DNA of 64,000 nucleotides, taken from the NCBI RefSeq assembly GCF_003289945.1, contig NZ_QMBP01000013.1:1-64000 (forward strand), given 5' to 3'. The notes beneath the pieces were generated by a model that was given only the letters and a program-made list of their open reading frames with translations, had not been told where the DNA came from and did not search any database. The position numbers were made by a program, and so were the translations under genes. Numbering within the stretch: the first letter of the stretch is position 1; each line of letters begins with the position of its first letter. Below are positions 26,132-34,463 of this stretch, in pieces. This DNA comes from Mesorhizobium hawassense (lineage in GTDB: Bacteria > Pseudomonadota > Alphaproteobacteria > Rhizobiales > Rhizobiaceae).

Positions 26132-27282
26132 TGCAAAGCCGTCTCGACAAAAGTCCTGTCGCAACCTGGTGGTGGACGATCGATCGCTGGTTCCTGGCGG
26201 CATTCCTGTCGCTGATGGGGCTGGGCATCATCCTGTCCTTCGCGGCAAGCCCCGCGGTCGCCGAGCGCATCGGCCTCACCAGCTTCCACTTCGCCACCAG
26301 GCAGATCATCTTCACCATCCCCGCGCTCATCGTCATGCTTGCGGTTTCCTTCCTGCAGGCGCGGCAGATAAGGCGCATGTCGCTGGTGATGCTCTGCATC
26401 ATGCTGGTGCTGATGGTGGCGGTCCTCTACATCGGCGTCGAGGTCAAGGGCGCGCGCCGATGGGTGTCGCTCGCCGGCCTTTCCATCCAGCCATCCGAGT
26501 TCCTGAAGCCGGCCTTCGTCGTCATCTGCGCCTGGCTCTTTGCCGAGCACAAGCGCCAGCCCGACATTCCCGGCAATCTGTTCGCGCTCCTGCTTCTTGT
26601 CCTGGTGGTCTCTCTTCTGGTCGCTCAGCCCGATCTCGGTCAGACCATGCTCGTGACGGGCACCTGGGGTGTCATGTTCTTCATGGCCGGCCTGCCGTGG
26701 CTGTGGATCATGGCTCTCGGCATCACCGGGGCAAGCGGTCTGTTTGCCGCCTATACGGTCTTTCCGCATGTTGCCGCGCGTATCGACAAGTTCCTCACCG
26801 GCGAAGGCGACACCTTCCAGGTCGACATGGGGCGCGAAGCGCTGATCAATGGCGGCTGGTTCGGTGTCGGTCCGGGCGAGGGCACGGTGAAGCGGGTCAT
26901 CCCGGACAGCCATGCCGACTTCGTCTTTTCGGTCGCGGGCGAGGAGTTCGGCCTGATCATGTGCTTCTTCATCATGTCGATCTTCGCCTTCATCGTGCTG
27001 CGCGGCTTGAACATCGCCCTCAAGGAGCATGACGACTTCACCCGCTACGCCGTCGGCGGGCTGGTCACCGTGTTCGGCCTGCAATCGGCCATCAACATGT
27101 GCGTCAACCTGCAACTGATGCCGGCCAAGGGCATGACGTTACCCTTCATCTCCTATGGCGGCTCCTCGCAGATCGCCATCGCCGTCTCGATGGGCATGGT
27201 GCTGGCATTGACACGCAAGCGGCCGGAAAAGCGCAAGCAGATGGGCTTCGTCCTGGCGCAGCGCGCCACGCCGGCGGAATGA
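26131..27282 (+). CDS. ftsW: FtsW, septal peptidoglycan polymerase (SEDS)
   Basis: 383 aa multi-pass protein with SEDS signatures: GVEVKGARRWVSLAGLSIQP, QPDLGQTMLV, the large periplasmic loop with NGGWFGVGPGEG and HADFVFSVAGEEFG, and LPFISYGGSS near the end. It is the glycosyltransferase partner of FtsI. The start ATG shares one base with the murD stop (TGATG); the TTG one codon earlier is unlikely. Confidence 0.95.
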   Translation: MQSRLDKSPVATWWWTIDRWFLAAFLSLMGLGIILSFAASPAVAERIGLTSFHFATRQIIFTIPALIVMLAVSFLQARQIRRMSLVMLCIMLVLMVAVLYIGVEVKGARRWVSLAGLSIQPSEFLKPAFVVICAWLFAEHKRQPDIPGNLFALLLLVLVVSLLVAQPDLGQTMLVTGTWGVMFFMAGLPWLWIMALGITGASGLFAAYTVFPHVAARIDKFLTGEGDTFQVDMGREALINGGWFGVGPGEGTVKRVIPDSHADFVFSVAGEEFGLIMCFFIMSIFAFIVLRGLNIALKEHDDFTRYAVGGLVTVFGLQSAINMCVNLQLMPAKGMTLPFISYGGSSQIAIAVSMGMVLALTRKRPEKRKQMGFVLAQRATPAE

Positions 27283-27288
27283 GGCGGG

Positions 27289-28413
27289 ATGGCAAAGGGT
27301 GTCATCCTGCTTGCTGCCGGTGGAACGGGCGGACATCTGTTCCCGGCCGAGGCGCTTGCGCATGAGCTGATCGAACGCGGCTGGAAGGTGCATCTTGCCA
27401 CCGACCGTCGCGCCGAGCGCTATTCCGGCCAGTTTCCCGCCGCCGACATCCACGCGATCCCGTCGGCGACACTGGGCTCGAAGAATCCGGTCGCCGTGAC
27501 CTCGGCCTTCTGGAAGATCTGGCAAGGCGTGCGCGAAGCAGGACGCGTCATCGCCAGGATCAAGCCTGACGCGGTCGTCGGCTTCGGCGGCTATCCGACG
27601 CTGCCGCCGCTCTATGCCGCGACAAGGCGCAGGGTGCCGACGCTGATCCATGAGCAGAACGCGGTCATGGGCCGCGCCAACAAGGCGCTTGCCAGTCGCG
27701 TCGATGCGATTGCCGGCGGCTTCCTGCCGGAGGGTGCAAGCGCGGAAGGTGCAAAGACGGTGACCACCGGCAATCCGGTCAGGCCGCAGGTGCGCGAGGC
27801 GGCGAAGACGCCTTACGTGGCATCGAACGAAGGCGAGCCATTCCGCTTCCTGGTGTTCGGCGGCAGCCAGGGGGCGCAATTCTTTTCCGATGCCGTTCCG
27901 GCGGCGATCGCGCTGTTGCCGGAAGACCTGCGCAAGCGGCTGACGATCACCCAGCAGGCGCGCGCCGAGGATGTGGCGCGGGTGAAGGCCGCTTACGCCG
28001 ATCTCGGCGTCGACGCCCAGGTCTCGCCCTTCTTCACCGACATGGCGGCGCGCATGGCGGCGGCGCATCTGGTGATGTCGCGCTCCGGCGCCTCGACGGT
28101 TTCGGAAATCGCCGTCATCGGCCGGCCGGCGTTGCTGGTACCTTACCCACACGCGCTCGACCACGACCAGGCGGCGAATGCCGCCGCACTTGCCGCCGCG
28201 GGCGGCGCCGAGCTTCATCCGCAGTCGACGCTGTCGGCCGAACGGATTGCCGAGCTGGTCGCCGGGCTGATCAAGGATCCGAACCGGCTGGCGACCATGG
28301 CCGCCGCGGCCCGCTCCGCCGGCAAACCCGACGCGGCGCGGTTGCTCGCAGATCTGACAGAGGCTATTGCGTCCGGCAAAACGGTCTCAGATTACAGGAG
28401 GACGCGCGCATGA
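27289..28413 (+). CDS. murG: MurG, lipid II-forming N-acetylglucosaminyltransferase
   Basis: 374 aa GT-B enzyme at the inner membrane face. N-terminal GGTGGHLFPAEALAHEL, GFGGYPTLPPLYAA, hinge VFGGSQGAQFFSD, and the UDP-GlcNAc region SRSGASTVSEIAVIGRPALL with PYPHALDHDQAANA. It converts lipid I to lipid II. Six bases after ftsW. Confidence 0.96.
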   Translation: MAKGVILLAAGGTGGHLFPAEALAHELIERGWKVHLATDRRAERYSGQFPAADIHAIPSATLGSKNPVAVTSAFWKIWQGVREAGRVIARIKPDAVVGFGGYPTLPPLYAATRRRVPTLIHEQNAVMGRANKALASRVDAIAGGFLPEGASAEGAKTVTTGNPVRPQVREAAKTPYVASNEGEPFRFLVFGGSQGAQFFSDAVPAAIALLPEDLRKRLTITQQARAEDVARVKAAYADLGVDAQVSPFFTDMAARMAAAHLVMSRSGASTVSEIAVIGRPALLVPYPHALDHDQAANAAALAAAGGAELHPQSTLSAERIAELVAGLIKDPNRLATMAAAARSAGKPDAARLLADLTEAIASGKTVSDYRRTRA

Positions 28414-29816
28414 AGATGCCGCAGACGATCGGCCTCGTGCATTTCATCGGCATCGGCGGCATCGGCATGAGCGGCATCGCCGAGGTGCTGCACAATCTCG
28501 GCTACAAGGTGCAAGGTTCCGACCAGGCCGACGGCGCCAACGTGCAGCGGCTGCGCGACAAGGGCATCGAATGCTTCGTCGGCCACAGGGCCGAAAATCT
28601 CGGCGAGGCCGAAGTCGTTGTCGTCTCGACCGCGATCAAGAAGTCCAACCCTGAGCTAAAGGCCGCGCGCGAAAAGCTTTTGCCGATCGTGCGCCGGGCC
28701 GAGATGCTGGCCGAGCTGATGCGCTTTCGTCAGGCGGTCGCCATCGGCGGCACGCATGGCAAGACGACCACCACCTCGATGGTGGCGACGCTGCTCGAAG
28801 CCGGCGGGCTCGACCCGACCGTCATCAATGGCGGCATCATCAACGCTTACGGCACCAATGCGCGCATGGGCGACGGCGAGTGGATGGTGGTCGAAGCCGA
28901 CGAGAGCGACGGCACGTTCCTCAAGCTGCCGGCCGACATCGCCGTCGTCACCAACATCGATCCCGAGCATCTCGACCACTATGGCAGCTTCGACAAGGTG
29001 CGCGAAGCTTTCCGCCAGTTCGTCGAGAACGTGCCGTTCTACGGCTTCGGCGTGATGTGCACCGACCATCCGGAAGTGCAGGCGCTGGTCGGCCGCATCG
29101 AGGACCGGCGCGTCATCACCTATGGCGAGAACGCGCAGGCCGACGTGCGCTTCTCCAATCACCGCATGCAGGGCGCGACCTCGGAGTTCGATGTGGTGAT
29201 CCGCGACCGCAAGGGGCGCGGCACCTCGATCATCGAGGGGCTGCGGCTGCCGATGCCTGGTCGGCACAACGTGTCCAACGCGACTGCGGCGATCGCGGTC
29301 GCGCACGAGCTTGGCCTGTCGGCTGAAGCGATCAAGAAGGGGCTGTCGTCGTTTGCCGGCGTCAAGCGACGCTTTACCCATACCGGGTCCTGGAACGGTG
29401 TCGAGGTGTTCGACGATTACGGCCACCACCCGGTCGAGATCGCGGCGGTGCTGAAGGCGGCGCGCAGCGCGACCAATGGGCGGGTGATCGCCATCGCGCA
29501 GCCGCATCGCTTCACCCGCCTGCACGATCTCTTCAACGAATTCTCCGTCTGCTTCAACGACGCCGACACGGTGATGGTGGCGCCGGTCTATGCGGCAGGC
29601 GAGGAGCCTATCGAAGGCGTGACCTCCGACGCGCTGGTGTCGCGCATCCGCTCCGGCGGCCACCGCGACGCGCGCTTTATCGACGGCCCGGCGGCGATCG
29701 CGCCGGCCATTCGCGAGCTGGCCAAGCCCGGCGATTTCGTCGTGTTCCTCGGCGCCGGCAACATCACGCAATGGGCCTATGCGCTGCCCAAGGAACTCGG
29801 TGGTACGCCCTCATGA
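28410..29816 (+). CDS. murC: MurC, UDP-MurNAc:L-alanine ligase
   Basis: 468 aa. N-terminal FIGIGGIGMSGIAEVL, ATP loop GGTHGKTTTTSMVATLL, and FDDYGHHPVEIAAVL in the C-terminal half. It starts the pentapeptide stem. The ATG overlaps the murG stop by four bases. Confidence 0.96.
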   Translation: MKMPQTIGLVHFIGIGGIGMSGIAEVLHNLGYKVQGSDQADGANVQRLRDKGIECFVGHRAENLGEAEVVVVSTAIKKSNPELKAAREKLLPIVRRAEMLAELMRFRQAVAIGGTHGKTTTTSMVATLLEAGGLDPTVINGGIINAYGTNARMGDGEWMVVEADESDGTFLKLPADIAVVTNIDPEHLDHYGSFDKVREAFRQFVENVPFYGFGVMCTDHPEVQALVGRIEDRRVITYGENAQADVRFSNHRMQGATSEFDVVIRDRKGRGTSIIEGLRLPMPGRHNVSNATAAIAVAHELGLSAEAIKKGLSSFAGVKRRFTHTGSWNGVEVFDDYGHHPVEIAAVLKAARSATNGRVIAIAQPHRFTRLHDLFNEFSVCFNDADTVMVAPVYAAGEEPIEGVTSDALVSRIRSGGHRDARFIDGPAAIAPAIRELAKPGDFVVFLGAGNITQWAYALPKELGGTPS

Positions 29817-30778
29817 TGCGCGGCCAGGATCTCATCGACAAGCTTGGCGACCGGCTTGCCGGCCTGCGCGGCCGCATCACGCCGAACGCCGAAATGGACA
29901 AGATCACCTGGTTCCGGGCCGGCGGCCTGGCGGAGGCGCTGTTCCAGCCCGCCGACGAGGAAGACCTGGCGGCCTTTCTGCGCGCGGTGCCGGAAGAGGT
30001 GCCGGTCATGGTGGTTGGCGTCGGCTCGAATCTTCTGGTGCGCGACGGCGGCATTCCGGGTTTTGTCGTCAGGCTCTCGGCCAAGGGTTTTGGCGAGGCC
30101 GAAGTTGTTTCGTCGATCGGCATCAAGGCGGGTGCTGCTACGCCCGACAAGCGCCTCGCAGCGGTTGCCTATGAGGCCGGGATTGGTGGCTTCCATTTCT
30201 ATCACGGTATTCCCGGCGCCGTTGGCGGGGCGCTACGAATGAATGCGGGTGCCAATGGCGTCGAGACGCGGGAGCGCGTGGTCGAGGTGACTGCGCTGGA
30301 TCGCAAAGGCAATATCCACACGTTGCTCACCGACGATATGGGCTACGCCTATCGTCATTCGTCCGCGCCCACCGGGCTGATCTTCACCTCCGCCATTTTC
30401 GAAGGGTTTCCGGAAGACAAGGCGGCAATCAAGGCGGCAATGGACGCCGTGCAGAACCATCGCGAGACCGTGCAGCCGATCCGCGAGAAGACCGGCGGCT
30501 CGACCTTCAAGAATCCGGAAGGCACTTCGGCCTGGAAGGAGATCGACAAGGCCGGCTGCCGCGGGCTGATGATCGGCGGCGCGCAGATGTCGCCGATGCA
30601 TTGCAACTTCATGATCAACACCGGCACCGCGACCGGCTACGACCTCGAATATCTCGGCGAGACGGTGCGGGCGCGCGTGCTCGAGAAATCCGGCATCCGG
30701 CTGCACTGGGAGATCAAGCGCCTCGGCAATTTCAGGCCAGGTCACGCTGTGCAGGAGTTCCTCGGACAGCTCCTTTGA
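29813..30778 (+). CDS. murB: MurB, UDP-N-acetylenolpyruvoylglucosamine reductase
   Basis: 321 aa FAD enzyme that makes UDP-MurNAc. FAD-binding VGVGSNLLVRDGGIPGFV, GIPGAVGGALRMNAGANG, and the active-site region REKTGGSTFKNPEG. ATG 29813 overlaps the murC stop; the adjacent ATG 29816 is equally possible. Its stop codon forms the outer edge of the left arm of a 146-base palindrome. Confidence 0.95.
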   Translation: MMRGQDLIDKLGDRLAGLRGRITPNAEMDKITWFRAGGLAEALFQPADEEDLAAFLRAVPEEVPVMVVGVGSNLLVRDGGIPGFVVRLSAKGFGEAEVVSSIGIKAGAATPDKRLAAVAYEAGIGGFHFYHGIPGAVGGALRMNAGANGVETRERVVEVTALDRKGNIHTLLTDDMGYAYRHSSAPTGLIFTSAIFEGFPEDKAAIKAAMDAVQNHRETVQPIREKTGGSTFKNPEGTSAWKEIDKAGCRGLMIGGAQMSPMHCNFMINTGTATGYDLEYLGETVRARVLEKSGIRLHWEIKRLGNFRPGHAVQEFLGQLL

Positions 30779-30921
30779 GGTGCGTTGACATCCAGGTGAT
30801 GCCGGCCTGCAAACGGCGGCCTCCTGCGCTTCCGGTGCTCACGTACTTTTAGTACGCTCCGCTCCGGTTCTCGGATGCCACCGTTTTCGGCTCGTCCTGA
30901 CCTGAATCTCAACGCACCTCA
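30776..30921. repeat. 146-base imperfect palindrome between murB and ddl
   Basis: Perfect 13-base ends TGAGGTGCGTTGA (30776-30788) and TCAACGCACCTCA (30909-30921), whose left arm begins with the murB TGA. A perfect inner stem CGTACT-TTT-AGTACG (30842-30856) sits exactly at the centre. The flanks between them pair partly (AAACGG/CCGTTT, CCGG/CCGG). This looks like a rhizobial RIME- or REP-like intergenic element or a small MITE. As RNA it would fold into one long hairpin. Confidence 0.85.
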
Positions 30922-31233
30922 GCGCTTCGTGAAGTTCACGTAGTACTTGAACTTCGGCGCTCCGCGGCGACGTCAACCGTTGCTGCAAAGACTCAACGAC
31001 ACACTTTTCTCCGCTGTTTTCGCGGAAAGTGAATCTCTCGGAATCATAGGCACTTGCCAGCGAATCAACTCTCTGATTCTCTGCCCTAAAGCGTTTCCTG
31101 ATTTGAGTCGTTCGGCGCGTTCAGTCGCGTTTTCCGTCTGGGGGGCAACCTGCCGGAAGACTCGGACTCAATGCTCGGGAATGTGATGCGGGAATATCGG
31201 TTGCAGGCCCGGCGTGAGAGGGGATGACGGGAA
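30779..31233. other. 455-base gap in the dcw cluster with palindromes and a GANTC cluster
   Basis: After the 146-base palindrome there is a second one (AGCGC...GAAGTTCA...TGAACTTC.GCGCT, 30921-30961). A third pairs CACTTT/AAAGTG with CCGC/GCGG (31002-31031), and a fourth is GAATCA-N6-TGATTC (31062-31079). Nine GANTC sites lie between 30904 and 31169. No coding frame here looks real. It should contain the promoter for ddl-ftsQAZ; I could not place it exactly. Confidence 0.75.
30990..31169. promoter_or_regulatory. Cluster of eight GANTC (CcrM methylation) sites upstream of ddl-ftsQAZ
   Basis: GANTC occurs at 30990, 31031, 31041, 31062, 31075, 31105, 31159 and 31165, eight sites in 180 bases; a ninth is at 30904. 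In alphaproteobacteria CcrM methylates GANTC and GcrA reads the methylation state at cell-cycle promoters. Function here is inferred. Confidence 0.6.
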
Positions 31234-32160
31234 ATGAAGAAGAAGCATGTGGCTGTTCTCCTCGGTGGATTCTCCTCGGAGCGGCCCGTGTCTCTGTCCT
31301 CGGGGAAGGCATGTGCGGATGCGCTCGAGAATGAAGGCTATCAGGTCACCCGCGTCGATGTTTCGCGCGATGTCGGGTCTGTGCTCGCCGAACTCAAGCC
31401 CGACGTTGCCTTCAATGCGCTGCACGGCCCGTTCGGCGAGGATGGCACCATCCAGGGAATTCTCGAATATCTCGGAATTCCCTACACCCATTCGGGCGTG
31501 CTCGCATCGGCGCTGGCCATGAACAAGGAGCAGGCGAAGAAAGTCGCCAGGGCGGCCGGCATTCCGGTCGCGGAATCCAAGGTGGTCAACCGCTTCGCCA
31601 TCCATAACAAGCATCCGATGAAGCCGCCCTATGTGGTCAAGCCGGTCAACGAAGGGTCGAGCTTCGGCGTCGTCATCGTGCATGAGGGGCAGTCGCATCC
31701 GCCGCAGGTGATCGGCTCGACGGAGTGGAAATATGGCGAGATCGTCATGGTCGAGCGCTACGTGCATGGACGCGAATTGACCTGCGCGGTGATGGGCGAT
31801 GTGGCGCTCGGCGTCTGCGAGATCATTCCGACCGGGCATTCCTTCTACGACTACGATTCAAAATACGTTCCCGGCGGATCAAAACACGAAATCCCTGCTA
31901 AAATTTCACCGAATATTTACCAAAAAATACAGACACTGGCCCTCAAGGCTCATCTTGCCATCGGTTGCCGGGGCGTCTCCCGGTCGGACTTCCGTTACGA
32001 CGACCGCCACTCCGAAAACGGCGAGGTTGTCTGGCTTGAGGTCAACACCCAGCCGGGCATGACGCCGACGTCTCTGGTGCCTGAGATTGCCGCGCAAGCG
32101 GGGCACTCGTTCGGCGATTTGTTGAGTTGGATGGTGGAGGACGCTTCGTGTCTGCGTTGA
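31234..32160 (+). CDS. ddl: Ddl, D-alanine:D-alanine ligase
   Basis: 308 aa ATP-grasp enzyme supplying D-Ala-D-Ala to MurF. N-terminal VAVLLGGFSSERPVSLSSG, ALHGPFGEDGTIQGILE, KPVNEGSSFGVVIV and C-terminal WLEVNTQPGMTPTSLVP. First gene after the 455-base gap, so likely the first of a separately promoted ddl-ftsQAZ unit. AGAGGGGATGACGGGAA precedes the ATG. Confidence 0.95.
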   Translation: MKKKHVAVLLGGFSSERPVSLSSGKACADALENEGYQVTRVDVSRDVGSVLAELKPDVAFNALHGPFGEDGTIQGILEYLGIPYTHSGVLASALAMNKEQAKKVARAAGIPVAESKVVNRFAIHNKHPMKPPYVVKPVNEGSSFGVVIVHEGQSHPPQVIGSTEWKYGEIVMVERYVHGRELTCAVMGDVALGVCEIIPTGHSFYDYDSKYVPGGSKHEIPAKISPNIYQKIQTLALKAHLAIGCRGVSRSDFRYDDRHSENGEVVWLEVNTQPGMTPTSLVPEIAAQAGHSFGDLLSWMVEDASCLR

Positions 32161-33092
32161 GGTGGGGGCAGGGTGATGGCGGCGGCGCGGCTGGTTTCGC
32201 GCTGTTCGGCATGTCGCTGTCATTCGACCGTTTCGTGTTGCCGCGTCAGCTTCGCCGGCCGGTGCGGGTGCTGGGGCGCCTGTGCGGCGGCGAGTATGAG
32301 GCGCCGCGCTTTTCCGCGGCGATCCTTTCCGCCGCGCTCATCGCGTCCAGCAGCGCCTATGGCGCTTATCTCGGCGGCTACACCGACAGTATCGTGCAGG
32401 GCATCACGGCCCGTACAGGCTTTGCAGTCGACCAGATCAAGGTGGTCGGCAACCGCCAGACGTCCGAAATCGACGTGCTCGACCGGCTCGGTCTCGACGG
32501 CTGGACCTCGCTGATCGGCTTCGATGCCGAAGCGGCGCGCGAGCGCATCGCGACGCTGCCCTGGGTCGAGGGCGCGGCGGTGCGCAAGATCTATCCGCAC
32601 ACGCTGGAAGTTCGCATCGAGGAGCGCGAGGCCTTCGCGCTCTGGCAGCAGGGGGCTTCGGTGTCGGTCATCGAGCGGTCGGGTGAAGTGATCGTGCCGT
32701 TCTCGGGCGGTAAGCAGACGCAGCTGCCGCTGATCATCGGCACGGGCGCGCCGGCAATGGCGCCGGCCTTTTTCGAGAAGATCAAGCGCTATCCGGCACT
32801 CGCGGCTCGGATCAAAGGCTATATCCGGGTCGGCGAGCGGCGCTGGGATTTGAGGCTTGAAAACGGCATCACGATCAAGCTGCCGGAAGACGGCGAGGAC
32901 CAGGCGGTCGCCGAGCTCGTCAAGATCGACCATGACAACGGGCTTTTGACGCGCGACATCGCCGCCGTCGACATGCGGCTCCCCGACCGGCTGGTCGTGG
33001 AGCTTTCGCCGGAAGCCGCGACGCAGCGCGAAGCAGCGCTCAGCGACAAGCCGAAGAACCTGGCCAAGCGCAAGGCGGGGACAAAGATATGA
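32148..33092 (+). CDS. ftsQ: FtsQ, divisome scaffold protein
   Basis: 314 aa bitopic protein. A cytoplasmic N-terminus and one membrane helix (about 60-80, AAILSAALIASSSAYGAYLG) are followed by the POTRA domain (IDQIKVVGNRQ-like, VDQIKVVGNRQTSEIDVL) and the FtsQ domain. It links FtsB/FtsL to the early divisome. Start taken as GTG 32148, overlapping ddl by 13 bases; ATG 32211 is the main alternative. The basic C-terminal tail (NLAKRKAGTK) is unusual but not unique. Confidence 0.9.
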   Translation: MSALRWGQGDGGGAAGFALFGMSLSFDRFVLPRQLRRPVRVLGRLCGGEYEAPRFSAAILSAALIASSSAYGAYLGGYTDSIVQGITARTGFAVDQIKVVGNRQTSEIDVLDRLGLDGWTSLIGFDAEAARERIATLPWVEGAAVRKIYPHTLEVRIEEREAFALWQQGASVSVIERSGEVIVPFSGGKQTQLPLIIGTGAPAMAPAFFEKIKRYPALAARIKGYIRVGERRWDLRLENGITIKLPEDGEDQAVAELVKIDHDNGLLTRDIAAVDMRLPDRLVVELSPEAATQREAALSDKPKNLAKRKAGTKI

Positions 33093-34396
33093 ACTGGCTT
33101 GGCGGCAGTGCCGATGCTTCTTCGCGCCGGTCGGGCACGCTCACGGTGCTCGATGTCGGCTCCAGCAAGGTTTGCTGCGTGGTGGCGAAGCTCAAGCCGA
33201 ACGAGGACGGCAAGCTGCTGCGCGGGCGTTCGCACCGCATCCAGGTGATCGGCATCGGCCATCAGAAATCGCAGGGCGTGAAGTCGGGCGTGGTGGTCGA
33301 TCTCGACCGCGCCGAACATGCCATTCGCCTGGCCGTCGACGCGGCCGAGCGCATGGCCGGGCTTACGGTCGATTCCCTCATCGTCAACATGACGGCGGGC
33401 CGGCTGAAGAGCGAAGCCTTCTCGGCGACCATCAATCTCGGCGGCCATGAGGTCGAGGAGGTCGACATCAAGCGCGTGCTCGCCGCCGGCGCCAAGCAGG
33501 CACTGAGGGCCGAGCGCGAGGTGATCCATTCGCTGCCGGTCGGTTTCTTGCTCGATGCCGAGCGCGGCATGCGCGATCCGCGCGGCATGGTCGGTGATGC
33601 GCTTGGCGTCGACATGCATGTGCTGACGGGCGATGCGGCACCGATGCGCAATCTGGAGCTTTGCATCAACCGTTCGCATCTGTCTGTCGAGCGCATGGTG
33701 GCGACGCCCTATGCCAGCGGGCTTGCCTCGCTGGTCGACGACGAACTCGAAATGGGCGCCGCCTGCATCGACATGGGTGGCGGCACGACGACCATTTCGG
33801 TGTTCTCGGAAGGCAAGTTCGTCCATGGCGACGCCATAGCCATCGGCGGCAACCATGTGACGCTCGACATGGCCAAGGGCCTGTCGACCTCGCTCGATGC
33901 CGCGGAGCGGCTGAAAGTGATGCATGGTTCGGCGCTGCCCGGCAGCGCCGACGACCGCGACCTCGTTTCGATCCAGCCGATCGGCGAGGAAGGCGACGTG
34001 CCGCTGCAGATCCCGCGCTCGGTGATGACGCGCATCATCCGCGCCCGCATCGACGAGACGCTGGAGCTTCTGCGCGACCGGCTGAACAAGTCCGGCTACG
34101 GCAATGCCGTCGGCAAGCGCGTCGTGCTGACCGGCGGCGCCAGCCAGCTCTCCGGCCTGCCGGAAGCGGCGCGCCGCATTCTCGGGCGCAATGTGCGCAT
34201 CGGCCGGCCGCTCGGCGTGGCGGGCCTGCCGGAAGCGGCCAAGGGACCGGCTTTCTCGACCCCGGTCGGACTGATGATCTATCCGCAGATGGCGAGCTTC
34301 GAGAGCCATTCGGCGAAAGGACTTTCCGGTTTCAGGATGACCGGGACGGGCGGAAAACTGCATCGCATGAGTCAGTGGTTGAGAGACAGTTTTTAA
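33089..34396 (+). CDS. ftsA: FtsA, actin-like Z-ring membrane tether
   Basis: 435 aa actin-fold ATPase. Phosphate 1 motif TVLDVGSSKVCCVVAKL, SHDS-type 1C domain, phosphate 2 ACIDMGGGTTTISVFSEG, adenosine motif VVLTGGASQLSGL, and a C-terminal amphipathic helix (KLHRMSQWLRDSF) for membrane binding. It overlaps ftsQ by four bases and precedes ftsZ by 67. Confidence 0.96.
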   Translation: MNWLGGSADASSRRSGTLTVLDVGSSKVCCVVAKLKPNEDGKLLRGRSHRIQVIGIGHQKSQGVKSGVVVDLDRAEHAIRLAVDAAERMAGLTVDSLIVNMTAGRLKSEAFSATINLGGHEVEEVDIKRVLAAGAKQALRAEREVIHSLPVGFLLDAERGMRDPRGMVGDALGVDMHVLTGDAAPMRNLELCINRSHLSVERMVATPYASGLASLVDDELEMGAACIDMGGGTTTISVFSEGKFVHGDAIAIGGNHVTLDMAKGLSTSLDAAERLKVMHGSALPGSADDRDLVSIQPIGEEGDVPLQIPRSVMTRIIRARIDETLELLRDRLNKSGYGNAVGKRVVLTGGASQLSGLPEAARRILGRNVRIGRPLGVAGLPEAAKGPAFSTPVGLMIYPQMASFESHSAKGLSGFRMTGTGGKLHRMSQWLRDSF

Positions 34397-34463
34397 TTTG
34401 ACGGGGACAGCCCCATAGGCGGCCGCAGCGGCGAGGCGGCGGGAAAGGCAAAGGACGGAGACA

